Assembly (NCBI GenBank): GCA_000697475.1
Contig: JNEU01000835.1
Location: 62,001 to 126,000 of the forward strand
Direction of reading: 5' to 3'
Length of the DNA stretch: 64,000 bases
Source of the DNA: Lichtheimia corymbifera B2541
Taxonomy: Eukaryota > Mucoromycota > Mucoromycetes > Mucorales > Lichtheimiaceae
Within the stretch, counting starts at the first letter, position 1. Each line of letters opens with the position of its first letter. The notes beneath the pieces were generated by a model. That model had not been told where the DNA came from. It was given only the letters and a program-made list of their open reading frames with translations, and ran no database searches. The position numbers were made by a program, and so were the translations under genes. This document shows, piece by piece, positions 33,872 to 44,834 of this stretch.

Positions 33872-35429
33872 TCATTGCACCAGCTGTTGTTCCTCAAAGG
33901 TAATTCCTACGGATTGCAAACGATCCAGCAAGTCGGTATTCCAGAATGCTACACTGGGAGTCATAACACCAAAAGGTACTTTGCCATGAGACTTTTCCTT
34001 GAGTAAAGCCAAAGCACTTTGCAATACAATGCGGGGCGTAGCAACATAACCCATCTCAGGACCACGGATCACCACCTTGAGTGAGGTATTGGGTGGCTGT
34101 TCACCAGAAGGTACCACTGCTGATTCATAACCTTTGGAGCGCAGTATCATCTCAAAGCTAGTTTGCTGCAATTGTTCCTCGGTAGGATCGGTCTTTGAGA
34201 ACACACCATGAGTAAATCTCTCGGGATGATTAAGCAGCATATTGCGTCCCCAGGGTGATGCGGCCAAAAATGAAAAGATCAATCCATAAATATGGTAAAG
34301 GATAAGGATCCACAATGATGGTAATAACAAGTAGCCTGCAAACTGAACGGTGGGCGGCATAGGCTCGGTAGTCTTTTCTGGGGGTTCTCCTGCACCAGCA
34401 AGGAACAATTGTTGTGATAGACGTACAACGGATGGATCCGCGAACATAAATGGGACGTGATACATTCCAAGCTCCTTATCATAGGTGGCTCGTTTGTGGA
34501 ATTTGAGTCTTGGGCCTGTGCGTGGCAAAGATGGCAATCCAGATACCTTGCGAATTTCACGTAAGACATGCACCGCACTAAATCCATGCACTGTAAAATG
34601 CACGTGTATGTTAAAGAAGTAAGAAGATAGGCCAACTATTTGCTTGTTCCTTTTTTCCCTTTGAATCCAACCCCCCTTTTTACTTTACCTGCCGATTCAT
34701 AAGTGGTATAGCCTCCACGTAAACCTTGTGCTCCACAATGTATTCTCAAGAACATTTCAACATGGGCTGGGGTCCATCCACGTGCTGCATAAAGCTGTTT
34801 GACAAATAGCACACCCATATCCGAGGGTACCTAATCACGCATCCTTAATATCCACAGCCATCATGCACATGCGCACATCATCACTTTCACTTACACTATC
34901 AAATCCACAGCAATGTACGATGGTGGTCTTGTTGCGTTTGGCTTGATCATGATACGTCCTTTGCATGCGTTCAACAAATTCAGGTTCACCTTTTGATATA
35001 CCATCATTGTTTTAATATGATCGTATCTTCCATCCCACCCCCTCGACATTGTAACTTACCAGTGACATCCACATAATCACATCCTTGTTCGACACATGAT
35101 CGTACCACATATTCGCCGAGGAATCGAAACGGGCCAACTGCATTGATAATCGTCTTGGATTGCTGGGCCATATCATCCACCGTGTCGCGTCGCGTTACAT
35201 TCGCAAGGATAATAGCAGGTTCTGGCACACATGACCTTGGATACTTTTGCTTGCATTGGTCGACAACATGCACCAAGGCTGACTCATTTCGACCGGCAAC
35301 AGCCCATTGGAAACCGGATGGCAATAGCGATGGTTGTGTGGTGCCCAGATCAAAGACTTGCTCAACGACATGCCGACCTGTCAATCCCGTAGCACCAAAG
35401 ATCGTGATATCGTATTGTCGTCGAGACAT
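33872..35429 (-). CDS. Saccharopine dehydrogenase-like oxidoreductase (SCCPDH type)
   Basis: Four exons from ATG at 35429 (MSRRQYDITIFGATGLTG) to the stop at 33872, about 440 residues. The N-terminus has the Rossmann nucleotide-binding motif GATGLTG after a beta strand. It continues with WAVAGRNESAL, NAVGPFRFLGEYVVRSCVEQ and GCDYVDVTGEPEFVERM, all typical of the SCCPDH-like family. IVHCCGFDSVPSDMG is the conserved second block. A single hydrophobic helix near residue 285 (YLLLPSLWILILYHIYGLIF) precedes a C-terminal domain ending RGPEMGYVATPRIVLQSAL and PSVAFW. Family members bind NAD(P) and associate with lipid droplets or membranes; the yeast lysine-pathway enzyme is only a distant relative. 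The substrate is not known. Confidence 0.85.
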
Positions 35430-35850
35430 GGCACGTGAATATGAATCGATGCTGACAAAGGGAAACCCAGTAACGATGTATCCAGCAGCAACCAATTTAT
35501 GCACAAATCGGGAAAACCTTCTCGAACATATCCATGGTGTACCCCATTCAATTCTACTAAGGCATGGCTAGCTCACTCTGCTCTCATGGATTCCACACTA
35601 CCTATCGAATAATGATCTTACAATAACATACACGTAGCATTCATCTTTTACATAAACCGGTTGATCTACCCTTTTTTTATGACACGAATCTACTTAATAC
35701 ACTGCCAGCTATTAATCTCTTCCTCCCATTTGCAACTATTGCCAATTCACTGCGTCTCAATGATTCTCTTGCTTCAGCCCGACATTTCCATCTTTCAACT
35801 TTCTTGATCCGAGATGATTTGACTGAGATACGGTCAAACAAAGCAATGCT
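35430..35850. other. Intergenic before repeat block B
   Basis: About 420 bp between the reductase start and repeat block B. It should include the reductase promoter. No further motif was recognised. Confidence 0.35.
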
Positions 35851-35854
35851 GGCT

Positions 35855-36490
35855 TGTAAACACCCTCCCATTCAAAAATTGCATAATGAAGCATGGAGTC
35901 TTTATGAGAACAAAGTTGATAAGAATGTCCAAGAGCACCTTGTGTGAAAGTTTCAAGTCTGTGGTGGTCAATCTCGAGATTATGGGCCGTTCATCCTATA
36001 TATATTCTTGTCCATTCATCGTCGGACGCCCCCATTTTATTTCTCACAATGAAGCATACGGTTTATAAATGAATGAAGTTGATCAGCATGTCGAAGCCCA
36101 AGCGGCTGACCAAGTTTGGAGTTTGAGATGAACAATTGCGGGGGTGTGCACTATGCACGCTACTTGCGTTCCGTCCGTCCTATATTTGGACCGCCCGATT
36201 CATAAAACATCATAATGAACCATGCGGTTTTTAAATGAATGGAGTTGATCAGAATGTCCCAGCGAACCTGCTTACCAAGTTTCAAATTCAAAGTGGTCAA
36301 TCCCAAGAAACTACATACTAATTGGCTTTTTCATAAATCCGGCGCTTTCCCAATTTCCCGCCGTCATAGTAAACCCCACATTATGCTCCCCCTTTCGAAA
36401 TTTTCAAATGAAGCATGGGTTCTTTATTAAGACAAAGTTGATCAGCGTGCCCTAGAGCATATTGTATGAAAGTTTGAGGTTCGAGAGACG
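35855..36490 (+). repeat. Repeat block B: array of ~165-200-bp units
   Basis: Four diverged units with TTGATAAG/TTGATCAG marks near 35922, 36080, 36244 and 36437. The third and fourth closely match units 4 and 5 of block A, including a shared GAATGTCCCAGCGAACCT string. Same orientation as block A. No conserved reading frame. Confidence 0.75.
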
Positions 36491-37130
36491 CATTTAAGGT
36501 CATGGATTTATTAATTTATTGTGTGCATGGATATGTCTGACAGTGCCTGACCTATTTAATTTCCACCTCTTCCACTCCCATTTCCTTGCTTCTTCCTTCC
36601 GTTCTCAACTGTTGCCCCATTCAAGTACAACTACCGCTTGCGAACGAAACTGCCTTGATCCGAATGTCTTTGACTAAATGGCAACTGCATGGCGTGTTCA
36701 CAGCCTTCTTGTCACTCTACTACAACACCTGCGTGCCTTGATACTACACACTCGCTTGCACTCTCATCCGCCACATGCAATCGTAACAGCATTCATTCCA
36801 GCAGTTGCTATTAGCGTGCCATTTACACCACTATATCCAACAGCGTTCTTAACTTGTAGCAGCATGCCTTGCAGCCTTTATTATGTGAACAGCAGATAGC
36901 CATTGTATAGAGGCAGCTTTATTTACGTGTAGCAGCTTGTATCCATACATACGGTTTATTATGGATATGGATCTGGATATCGAATTTGGTATATGGGATG
37001 GAAGAAAGTGGATATATACAACGCGTGGACAAAGGACCTTTGTTCTTAATGCATTCATTGTCACGACCTTGATGCTCTCCATCCTGAATGATTGGTGCAT
37101 ACAATTATCAAGTTTTACACCCTATTATAT
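36490..37130 (+). repeat. Repeat modules P and Q', block B
   Basis: P extends to about 36950 with the landmarks CGTTCTCAACTGTTGCCCC, CATTCATTCCAGCAGTTGC and CTTTATTTACGTGTAGCAG. It is followed by a Q' end (ATGGATATGGATCTGGATAT, then GTGGATATATACAACGCGTG) that matches 49690-49800 but not the longer Q of blocks A and C1. Confidence 0.7.
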
Positions 37131-37865
37131 GGCAACTAGTCTCATCATCCTTTGAACAGCTTGTCTGCCACCATCACGATCCAACTGCGTATTTTGACGT
37201 GTCTTGTACATAATTTGCCACCATACATCAAGTGCCACCTCACATCCATCTACTCAAACGATAGAAAGTTCCCGTATTGATGTACCTCCCATTAGAGCAA
37301 TTTGTTGTTGTTGGATTAAAGGATTACTTTAGCCAGTATGAGTTTACGTTGGCCAACCATTCTTAAGTCTGTATAATGTGAGAGACCTCCCTTCTTCCTG
37401 GGTTGGACGGGGACTTGATGCATTGTTTTTAGAAGGATACATGCAGGACTGTACTTGTGAATGCTGTGATGTATGGAGAAAAAAGAGAGGAAGGGAATGG
37501 TTCATTGTGTCTTGAACAATGACTGCATTGGGTATTGTCAATAACATCATAACGCACTGTCAGTTTATTGAATACGATGAGAAGCATGATATTTCCCCTG
37601 ATTGTTTCGGAGCAAAGGAGACAAGTTAGCTGGTTGGCGGAGAGAAAGGCGAGTGGATCGGTGGTAAATTAGGCAAGCAGCAGGGTGTCTGAATGGCTCC
37701 CTCTCCTCTACGTTTGGTAAGTTGAGCGACTGACATGGTCCATGGTGATGTGGGATGGATATCATCATATGATACTATTCACAAGATGGATGGATGAATA
37801 TGATGGAAGGATAATGGATTAGATGGATGGATGGATGAATTAATCATGAAATGGATGATAGTGAA
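37131..37865. promoter_or_regulatory. Upstream region of eL29 gene
   Basis: About 730 bp between repeat block B and the eL29 start. The last 80 bp hold ATGGATGG-type tandem repeats (37785-37855). No ribosomal-protein promoter element was identified with confidence. Confidence 0.35.
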
Positions 37866-38211
37866 ATGGCCAAGTCGAAGAACCACACCAACCACAACCA
37901 AAGTAAGCATACAACATACACATACACATATGTGGATTCAACCCAATTTTGCAACATGGAAATGCTTATACGAATGCTACTCTTTTTTAGACAGCAAGGC
38001 TCACCGTAACGGTATCAAGAAGCCCAAGCAGCACCGCTACCCCTCCCTCAAGGGTGTATGTATCCCTCTTGTATCCATACGTAAAGGGACATGATAGCTG
38101 ATAGCAACGTTTTCACAATAGGTCGATGCCAAGTTCCTTCGCAACCAGCGTTACGCCAAGAAGGGTACCCTCAAGGCTTTGGCCGCCAAGAAGACTGCCA
38201 AGTCAGCTTAA
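37866..38211 (+). CDS. RPL29: 60S ribosomal protein eL29
   Basis: Three exons (37866-37902, 37991-38055, 38122-38211) give a 63-residue, very basic protein. It begins MAKSKNHTNHNQ, the invariant eL29 start, and continues KAHRNGIKKPKQHRYPSLKG and VDAKFLRNQRYAKKGT. Length and sequence are typical of eukaryotic eL29, which sits on the surface of the large subunit near the 5S rRNA side. No single open frame contains the whole protein because the first exon is 37 bp long. The start is certain because MAKSKNHTxHNQ is nearly universal. The second intron separates G from VDAKF. Confidence 0.95.
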
Positions 38212-38623
38212 ACATTGATCAGGGAATAAACTACTCGACTCCTTCTCTTTTTCTCTGTTTTTGACATTTTGGAACGATACGATATTTTCTTTGTGTATGT
38301 GTGTGCATGTATGATAAATATGGAAGGGGGATAACTTGGCATATGGTGAGAGGGAAATATAATTTTAAAGTGGATCACAGGATCTGACAAGGCAATGCAT
38401 TGATGTTTATATGAGTGTGTGTGCCCATGCTTGATTATTCTCCAATGGCATCATTCTATATCAACTCGTCTAGAGTAGTAGAAAAAAGCAGTGTATTTCA
38501 TTATCCAATACAACTAGGCAGGCTCACAGTCACCCAGACTGGGCAGTGTCAAATCAAAAGGATGACGGCCAACCTTGTTTCTTTGATTATACAACATCCG
38601 CTCTTCTCTCCTTTATTATCCCT
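38212..38623. other. Intergenic between eL29 and the PPR gene
   Basis: About 410 bp, tandem genes. It contains the eL29 trailer and the leader of the PPR gene. The open frame of the PPR gene extends upstream to 38546, but the leading 26 codons are not import-like. Confidence 0.4.
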
Positions 38624-40537
38624 ATGCAACGGCTAACGGCATGGACATTACGTGCACGACTTTCGAGTAGTTGCCGGCAACAACTCGTCACCACCAAACC
38701 ATGGAGGCCCATTCTACCCACATTCGCCAATCGACCTTACACAACTCCCCATTCAACCACTTCCACCACCACAACAACAACAACAGCAATGGACGATCCG
38801 CGCGTGCAGAGTTATCGAGAAAAGTTACATAGCCGTAGCAACGATGTATGGACACGATACCAAGAGTTGACTGACAGCGATCGAGCATTGTTGGAACGAC
38901 AAGACTTTGTGCAGTTACGGTCTCAGTTATGGAGCAACAAGAGTATGTGGGGTGCAGAAGAAAAGGTGTTGCAAGTGTTACAAGACATGAAAGCGTTGGG
39001 ACATGCATGGACCATTCTTGAATACAACGAGTACTTTATGGTCAAGTTATTCCAAGCACGGCACCAAGATATCCTGGATACATTCGCTGGTGATGAGTTT
39101 CAGCAAGCAAAACTACCACTCACCATTGGATCATTCAATGTTCTCTTGGCAACCTATTTACAACTTGGAAAGATGGATGAAGCGATTGAATTGATTCAAA
39201 CGGCACATACAAAGTGGGGAGTCCAACCTGATATTCGCGACTTTCAACGCACCATGTACCGATGTTTGCCACGTGATACCAAGATTGCCAAACAGGCACG
39301 CGAACTTATTACACGCCATACTCTAGCCAACAATTTGGATATTTTACGCAGCAACCTTGCCCATCTTGTACGAGAGAATCGGATGAATGATGCAAAGTAT
39401 GTGTATTCCAATATCAAGGATGTCAAGTTGGATGTATCGATCTACAGTATCCTGATCAAGGGTTTTATGGATGACAAGCAACCACGCGAGGCAGCAGCAG
39501 TGTATGACGCCATGCAAAAAGCGGGAATTCCACCGAATAAGACCATTTGTACGGCATTGTTACCTTATTTTGCACAACAGCGTGATCCACGTGCATCTGA
39601 AAAGATCATTGAAGCAACATTGGCGGGTGGACATACCTTGGATGAAACGATCTACAATCAGCTACTACGAGTCTATCTCAAATCACGAGAGACACGAAAG
39701 GCACTGGCAATATTCGAAGCTATTCAGCGAGATCCCAAACTACGAGTGAATGATGTGATTCTCAATACGCTCTTGGATGGATTACTCATGAATCGAGAAA
39801 TGGATGCAGCAAAGTTGTTATATGATCAGATGGTCCAAACGCATATCAAACCGGATCGCGTTACATTCAACACGTTGCTCAAAGGATTTGTTCGAATCGA
39901 GGATTATGCATCAGCACTGCAAGTGATTCAACACATGTATGACGCTAAATGCGAACCAGACATTGTGACATTTACAACACTTTTGGATGGCGTCTTTGCA
40001 CGTATTCAGCCCCAATCGGCAAACCAAGTCTTTGAGTACTTGCATCGCACCGGCATGAAACCCAACATTTATACGTTCAATGCAGTCATCAACAAATTCA
40101 TTCAGCAAGAACAAATGGCGCAGGCAGAAGAAGCCGTTGATATGTTACGACACAATGGATTAAAACCTACCATCCACACCTACACCAATCTGATTCAAGG
40201 CTATGTGGCTATCAATGATTTGCGCAATGCCATGCTCACGTTCCAATCCATTGTTCGTACACCTGGCCTGAAACCTGATCGTGCATCGTATCATTTCATC
40301 ATTTGTGGATTCCTTAACAACAATCGTATCAGTGATGCCGTCACCTGCCTTATCAAGATGCGTAAAGACAAGTGTATGCCCACAACCGACACATGGCGTA
40401 TCATGATGAATGAATGTATTCGACGCAAGGATTGGACTCATGGTGCAGTCGTTGTCAAGGAAATGGACAATTGCGGCTTCTCTATCAAGTCACCTGCTCT
40501 CCAACGCGCTTATAGAACACTAAAAGACAACATGTAA
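38624..40537 (+). CDS. Mitochondrial pentatricopeptide-repeat (PPR) protein
   Basis: Single exon, 637 residues from ATG at MQRLTAWTLRARL. The Arg-rich, acid-free N-terminus and a following Thr run look like a mitochondrial import sequence. At least ten tandem 35-residue PPR units lie between residues ~285 and 635, with typical endings such as GIPPN, HIKPD, KCEPD, GMKPN, GLKPT and GLKPD, and typical starts such as VTFNTLLKGF and IYTFNAVINKF. PPR proteins bind single-stranded organellar RNA, one base per unit, and control splicing, stability or translation of mitochondrial transcripts. No extra catalytic domain (DYW, SMR or endonuclease) is visible. An in-frame ATG at 38546 would add 26 residues but lacks targeting character. 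Confidence 0.85.
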   Translation: MQRLTAWTLRARLSSSCRQQLVTTKPWRPILPTFANRPYTTPHSTTSTTTTTTTAMDDPRVQSYREKLHSRSNDVWTRYQELTDSDRALLERQDFVQLRSQLWSNKSMWGAEEKVLQVLQDMKALGHAWTILEYNEYFMVKLFQARHQDILDTFAGDEFQQAKLPLTIGSFNVLLATYLQLGKMDEAIELIQTAHTKWGVQPDIRDFQRTMYRCLPRDTKIAKQARELITRHTLANNLDILRSNLAHLVRENRMNDAKYVYSNIKDVKLDVSIYSILIKGFMDDKQPREAAAVYDAMQKAGIPPNKTICTALLPYFAQQRDPRASEKIIEATLAGGHTLDETIYNQLLRVYLKSRETRKALAIFEAIQRDPKLRVNDVILNTLLDGLLMNREMDAAKLLYDQMVQTHIKPDRVTFNTLLKGFVRIEDYASALQVIQHMYDAKCEPDIVTFTTLLDGVFARIQPQSANQVFEYLHRTGMKPNIYTFNAVINKFIQQEQMAQAEEAVDMLRHNGLKPTIHTYTNLIQGYVAINDLRNAMLTFQSIVRTPGLKPDRASYHFIICGFLNNNRISDAVTCLIKMRKDKCMPTTDTWRIMMNECIRRKDWTHGAVVVKEMDNCGFSIKSPALQRAYRTLKDNM

Positions 40538-40697
40538 TCGCATAATATAGTATATACCAGCATCCTCAAAACATGTTTAATATAGCAATAGAATTCAAAA
40601 AAAAAGATCTTACAGAAAAAGTATAAGTGTGTACTGTGTAATTAAACGATAGACAAGGGAGGGGGTGGGGAAAGATATAAGAGTGTATATGTAATTA

Positions 40698-42298
40698 CTA
40701 CCATGGGCCTTGGGGAAGAGGATCGTCGAGTCGCTGTAAATGTTGTTGTTGATGATGATGATGCTGTTGTTGCAACAAACCATAATCAAGAAACATGGAA
40801 TCAGGTTGTTTGGGGAGGACCATTCCTGAGGAAAAATCAAATGGCAATGTCTGTGTCACAGTTTCAGCAGGTGAAGGTGATAGAAAAGAAGCAGCCATGG
40901 ATTGTTGATGGTTATTGCTGCTTGCATTATCATTGTAAGCATATTCAGATGGACATAGGGATGATGAGGAGGGTGAATGTGTTGCTCCAGTGACGATGGT
41001 GCTTGCTGATGCCATGTGGCTATTACAAAGGATGGAGGATGGTGAAGCAGAGGATGGCTGCCTAAATTTTTGAGGGGTGACAGCCAATGTGTAACTTGGG
41101 ATGTGGATCTTGAGTTCCTTGCTGCTGCTGCTGATGCTGCTGTTATTACTTGCTTTTCTCTTCCTTGTGGATTCCTGTTGTTGTTGTTGCTGTTGTTGCT
41201 TATCATGGCAAATTTGGTCTGGATCAAGGTTGACAACCAGCATATCAGGGTCCACGTGAGGGTGTGCAGCTTGGCAAAAATTATCAAAGAGACGTGCCAT
41301 TTCTGATTCAACATGAGCCGCCCAATGCTCGTTTGCAGCAGCAAGTGATGTCAAGCGTGACAAGAGTAATAGTAGACGGCGCGAACGATCAAGGATATCT
41401 CGTGAGCGTATACGTTTACGTTCTTCCGTGAGACGATTATAGAAACGGCGTTCATTCCATACAATATCAGGGTATGCTTGCTGTACACGTGTGCGAATAT
41501 CATGCGTAGGCACTCTATCACGAGCCAATTCGACAATGAGTGAATTCATAGCAGATGGCCAATGCTGTACAACAATCTCATCCGGCGACATCATGGCATG
41601 ATTGTGCTCCGAAGCACTCGGATTTAAGGATCTTCGGAACCGCCAGCAACCCGGTGTAGTTTCCGATAACACCACTCGCCACCGACAATCACATCGTTTC
41701 GATACACGTCGTCGCTTGGGTGCAGGGTTTTCATTGTTGGATGTCTTGTCATGATCATTTCCTCCACCACCACTACCACCACTACCACGACGTCGTTGTG
41801 AATCAGGTAATCCTTCTCTTGAACAATACACATAAATGTGCTACAAGGATGTAATGTGTGAGCATTCGTCGGCTCCTGTTTGTTGCCACGTTGGTGATTA
41901 TGTGTCACCGTTGCACAATAAGGGAGAGAGAAAGAGAGAAAGCCCTTTTGTCATACCTTGTTTGCACTCGTTTCCTGCTTGATGGTGAATCCATATTGAT
42001 GACATGCTGCTCTGCAAAAGCCAACTGCAGATGCGCTATCTTTGAATGTGGGTTCCAGCAACTGATTATACAATGGCTCCATCTACATACGTATATGATT
42101 GCAAATAAACGATAAGAGGCAACGTACTACTACTACTACTACATATACCAGCTATTAATTTCTTACCGCTTCACGACTTCCTGATAATTGCTGCTGTTGT
42201 GTTGCTGCTGGTGGAGGTGTTGTATCAACACCATGTTCAGCTTTAATGCATGGATACGGTGGTGACATGTCGATCATGGCGGCTTCGGCGTTGTTCAT
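40698..42298 (-). CDS. FAR1/AFT-type DNA-binding transcription factor
   Basis: Three exons from ATG at 42298 (MNNAEAAMIDMSPPYPC), about 465 residues. Exon 2 carries SASAVGFCRAACHQYGFTIKQ. Exon 3 continues VYCSREG, a Gly/Arg linker, KRRRVSKRCDCRWRVVLSE, CWRFRRSLNPSASEHNH and an APQRKR-like tail. The spacing C-x(~45)-C-x-C-x-W-R-V-x(~25)-H-N-H fits the WRKY-GCM1-like zinc finger of FAR1 and MULE transposases and of the yeast iron regulators Aft1/Rcs1. Downstream a helix-rich region (RFYNRLTEERKRIRSRDI) is followed by a Q-run, a Ser-rich activation-like region and poly-His near the end. The DNA-binding role follows from the fold; the target genes are unknown. Confidence 0.62.
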
Positions 42299-42738
42299 TG
42301 TTGTATTGCAGTGAGTGTATCTCGCAGAAAGAAGGCGGGAAAAGGGGGCCAAAAGAAAAAGAAAGAGAGAAAAAGGTTGGAAAGAAAGGGGGGAAAATGC
42401 AAGGTTTGCCTTTTTTTATTTAAAGCAAAATCACCAGGAGAGAGAAAAAGAAAAAGAGATTAGACACACGCGGGTACGGCATCAACACCAGCAGCGAGGG
42501 AACAGGGCCACGGGGTGTCAGGGGTGAGAGAGTGTGTGAGTAAGAAGCGCGCGCGCGGGCAAGTACATACATCACATTCTACACAAACAAAAGACCAACA
42601 AGGAGAGAAATAATCGAGTCATTAGGAGCTAAGGGGGTTCGGATATCTTTCTATTACTACAACCACTACACATCATCATCACCACTATTATTATCACTTT
42701 CAATAATGAATTTTATTCTATGTTCAAAATCATCATCT
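42299..42738. promoter_or_regulatory. Purine-rich region upstream of FAR1-type gene
   Basis: About 440 bp rich in GA on the + strand, with (CG)n at 42548-42558. It lies between the FAR1-type gene start and the stop of the NFKBIL1-like gene, both on the minus strand, so it should hold the promoter of the former. Confidence 0.35.
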
Positions 42739-43569
42739 TCATCTACCAGCAGCTAATTCTTGCCATATTTCATTAAGCCATCCAGAAACCTCATTAGCCT
42801 TTTCATGAAGACGAGTCTTTTCCTTGTCAGTGCCTTGAAACTTGTTGAGGACGCGATGGACAAATTTATCAGGATGATAACGTAATTGTTCTTTGCGCAC
42901 CATTTTGCGGGTCTCGTCAGTCGTCTTTGCTGATGCCAACACAAACTCCTTGACATGTTCGGCTGATAATGAAGAGCCTGGGCACACGGGCCATGGTATC
43001 TCCTTTTTCGAGAGGATAGTGGATGCTGTCTCGATATGTGTCCACTTGAGCTCATACTGTTTCCTGCTATCCACGGCTGTTCTACGTCGTAACATGGCCT
43101 CTTGTCGCTTTTGTTCTTCCACCATGCGTGCATGTTCTTGACGCATTCGTTCTTGAGCTTCTTCACGCTCTCGTTCACGTCGTTCTCGTTCAGCTTGTCG
43201 TCTTTCTTCATGTGCAATAGCTTCGGCATTTTGTCTTCGATACATGCCTGCTGCAATATGCTCCCGATACTCTTCATCATTCATTGTATGGACTTGATCC
43301 ACATGGTAGTTGTCATATTGTGCATAAAATGGATCATGGCCCTCGTCGTCTGCCATGGCTTCAAATAGCCTTTGTCGCCACTCGTCTTCCTCATTGCGCT
43401 CGTCATGCATTGGAATCCATCCAGGCTCTTCATTGTAGATCTTGGGTGGGGAGTAGTATCGATGACGGTGCCGTCTGTGCTTCTTGGGTGATCGAGATCG
43501 ATGGTGTTTCTTTTTGGACTTCTTTTTGCGGTCATCGTGGTCGTGCTTCTTGTATTTGAGCTTGGGCAT
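42739..43569 (-). CDS. NFKBIL1-like protein with C-terminal J-like domain
   Basis: Single exon, 276 residues. The first ~45 residues are basic with RS/HR repeats (KKHHRSRSPKKHRRHRHR). A central coiled coil rich in Glu, Arg and Gln spans roughly residues 95-165 (EERRQAERERREREREEA). The C-terminus has the short J-like motif of the NF-kappa-B inhibitor-like 1 family: IPWPVCPGSSL, then KMVRKEQLRYHPDKFVHRVL and VSGWLNEIW. HPDKF replaces the HPD of true DnaJ proteins. Vertebrate NFKBIL1 is linked to mRNA splicing and translation control, and fungal relatives are probably spliceosome-associated. Ankyrin repeats of the vertebrate protein are absent here, as in other non-animal members. Confidence 0.65.
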   Translation of the reverse strand: MPKLKYKKHDHDDRKKKSKKKHHRSRSPKKHRRHRHRYYSPPKIYNEEPGWIPMHDERNEEDEWRQRLFEAMADDEGHDPFYAQYDNYHVDQVHTMNDEEYREHIAAGMYRRQNAEAIAHEERRQAERERREREREEAQERMRQEHARMVEEQKRQEAMLRRRTAVDSRKQYELKWTHIETASTILSKKEIPWPVCPGSSLSAEHVKEFVLASAKTTDETRKMVRKEQLRYHPDKFVHRVLNKFQGTDKEKTRLHEKANEVSGWLNEIWQELAAGR

Positions 43570-44834
43570 GCAAACAAAGAAGACGTAAAGGAGATAGTGG
43601 CAACTCGGTGAAAATTTGAGACACCTCCATCATGCCGATCCACCATAGACCTTCCATCATACTTGACTAGTCTTTATGTCTCAAGGAATAGAATCAATAA
43701 ACCTCTATCCCAATCCCCTGTACTTGTCAACTATGTATGCATCTTGCAGCCGTATGTCTAGTGATGACAACCTACTATCAACTATATGTTGATTAACATG
43801 CTCCATTCTCTTTTTTTCCTTGCCTAATATCAACATGTTGCGTATCAAAATACGCACAGTAGATGCAAACACGCATTGTGTCACATGCGCTAGAAAGTAA
43901 AAGGAAGGATAGGCCTGGGGAAAATAGAGAGTATTGTTGCTGCAGACTTGATGCGTATCAACAACTCCTTGCATATGTCTCCCTGACACACCGTATCACT
44001 TTTTTTCTTTCCCACTCTCTTTTTGCATATCCATGGAAACCTTGTCGACTCGGATTCCAATCCTTGTCTCAGTACATATCAGCATGTCAGACACTTGCAT
44101 ATATGGTCAGCTGCTGTATATGTCTTTATAATACTACACCGAGATTTGAATGTAACGTGACAATGTACTTTTATGCTTTTGCAAGTATAAGAAAATAATT
44201 TATGATACAAAGGAGTAGAGTGAAGGAAAACAACAAGGGTATATGGTGGAAAGGAAAGTTGTGAAAGGGGTAGACATTATCATCATCATCATTATACGAG
44301 GATCTCCTCTTGGTCTTGTCTTATAATGTAGCACCCAGTATCCACCAAGCCAAATGGGATCCTCGTCTGCGGGATTGTACAAGTGTATGATTGCATCATC
44401 ATCATCCCATCCATACGCCAAAGGGTCAATTTCATTCTTTACATTAGTGACACAAGGGCATTATAGAAAGGGTACCGGATAAACTCTCGGGATACTACTG
44501 CAAGTGGCTCCGGTCAAAGTAATCGATCGCCACAATGAAAAGAAAGGAGACGCCATATTTTTATTCATTCAAAAGCAGCTACTAGCCATAGGCATGTCAA
44601 TCAAATGGAAAATGGCGTCCTGTGACAAGCCCAGTTTTGTATAAAATATGGCTGTACGTGGGATATTCTATGCGTGGGCTATTGAAGGGAGTGAAATATT
44701 ATGGCGGGAAGGTCAAAGGAGTTTCCGTAAAAGTGATCCCTTGAGTCACACAGAGACATAAGCACATTTTCCACGTTTTGGAAACGCTCCTTGCTGTATC
44801 CCACACCCACACAATACACCCACAACGTATACTC
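43570..44834. promoter_or_regulatory. Long divergent intergenic region
   Basis: About 1.27 kb between the NFKBIL1-like gene (-) and the GSKIP-domain gene (+). A minus-strand frame at 44200-44460 reads as a plausible peptide (WDDDDAIIHLYNPADEDPIW) but has no ATG and no partner exon, and is not called. Confidence 0.4.

Noticed and set aside
44200..44460. Minus-strand frame with WDDDDAIIHLYNPADEDPIW
   Set aside because: No ATG and no compatible upstream exon; the remainder is Met/Phe-rich. It could be a terminal exon, but nothing joins it.
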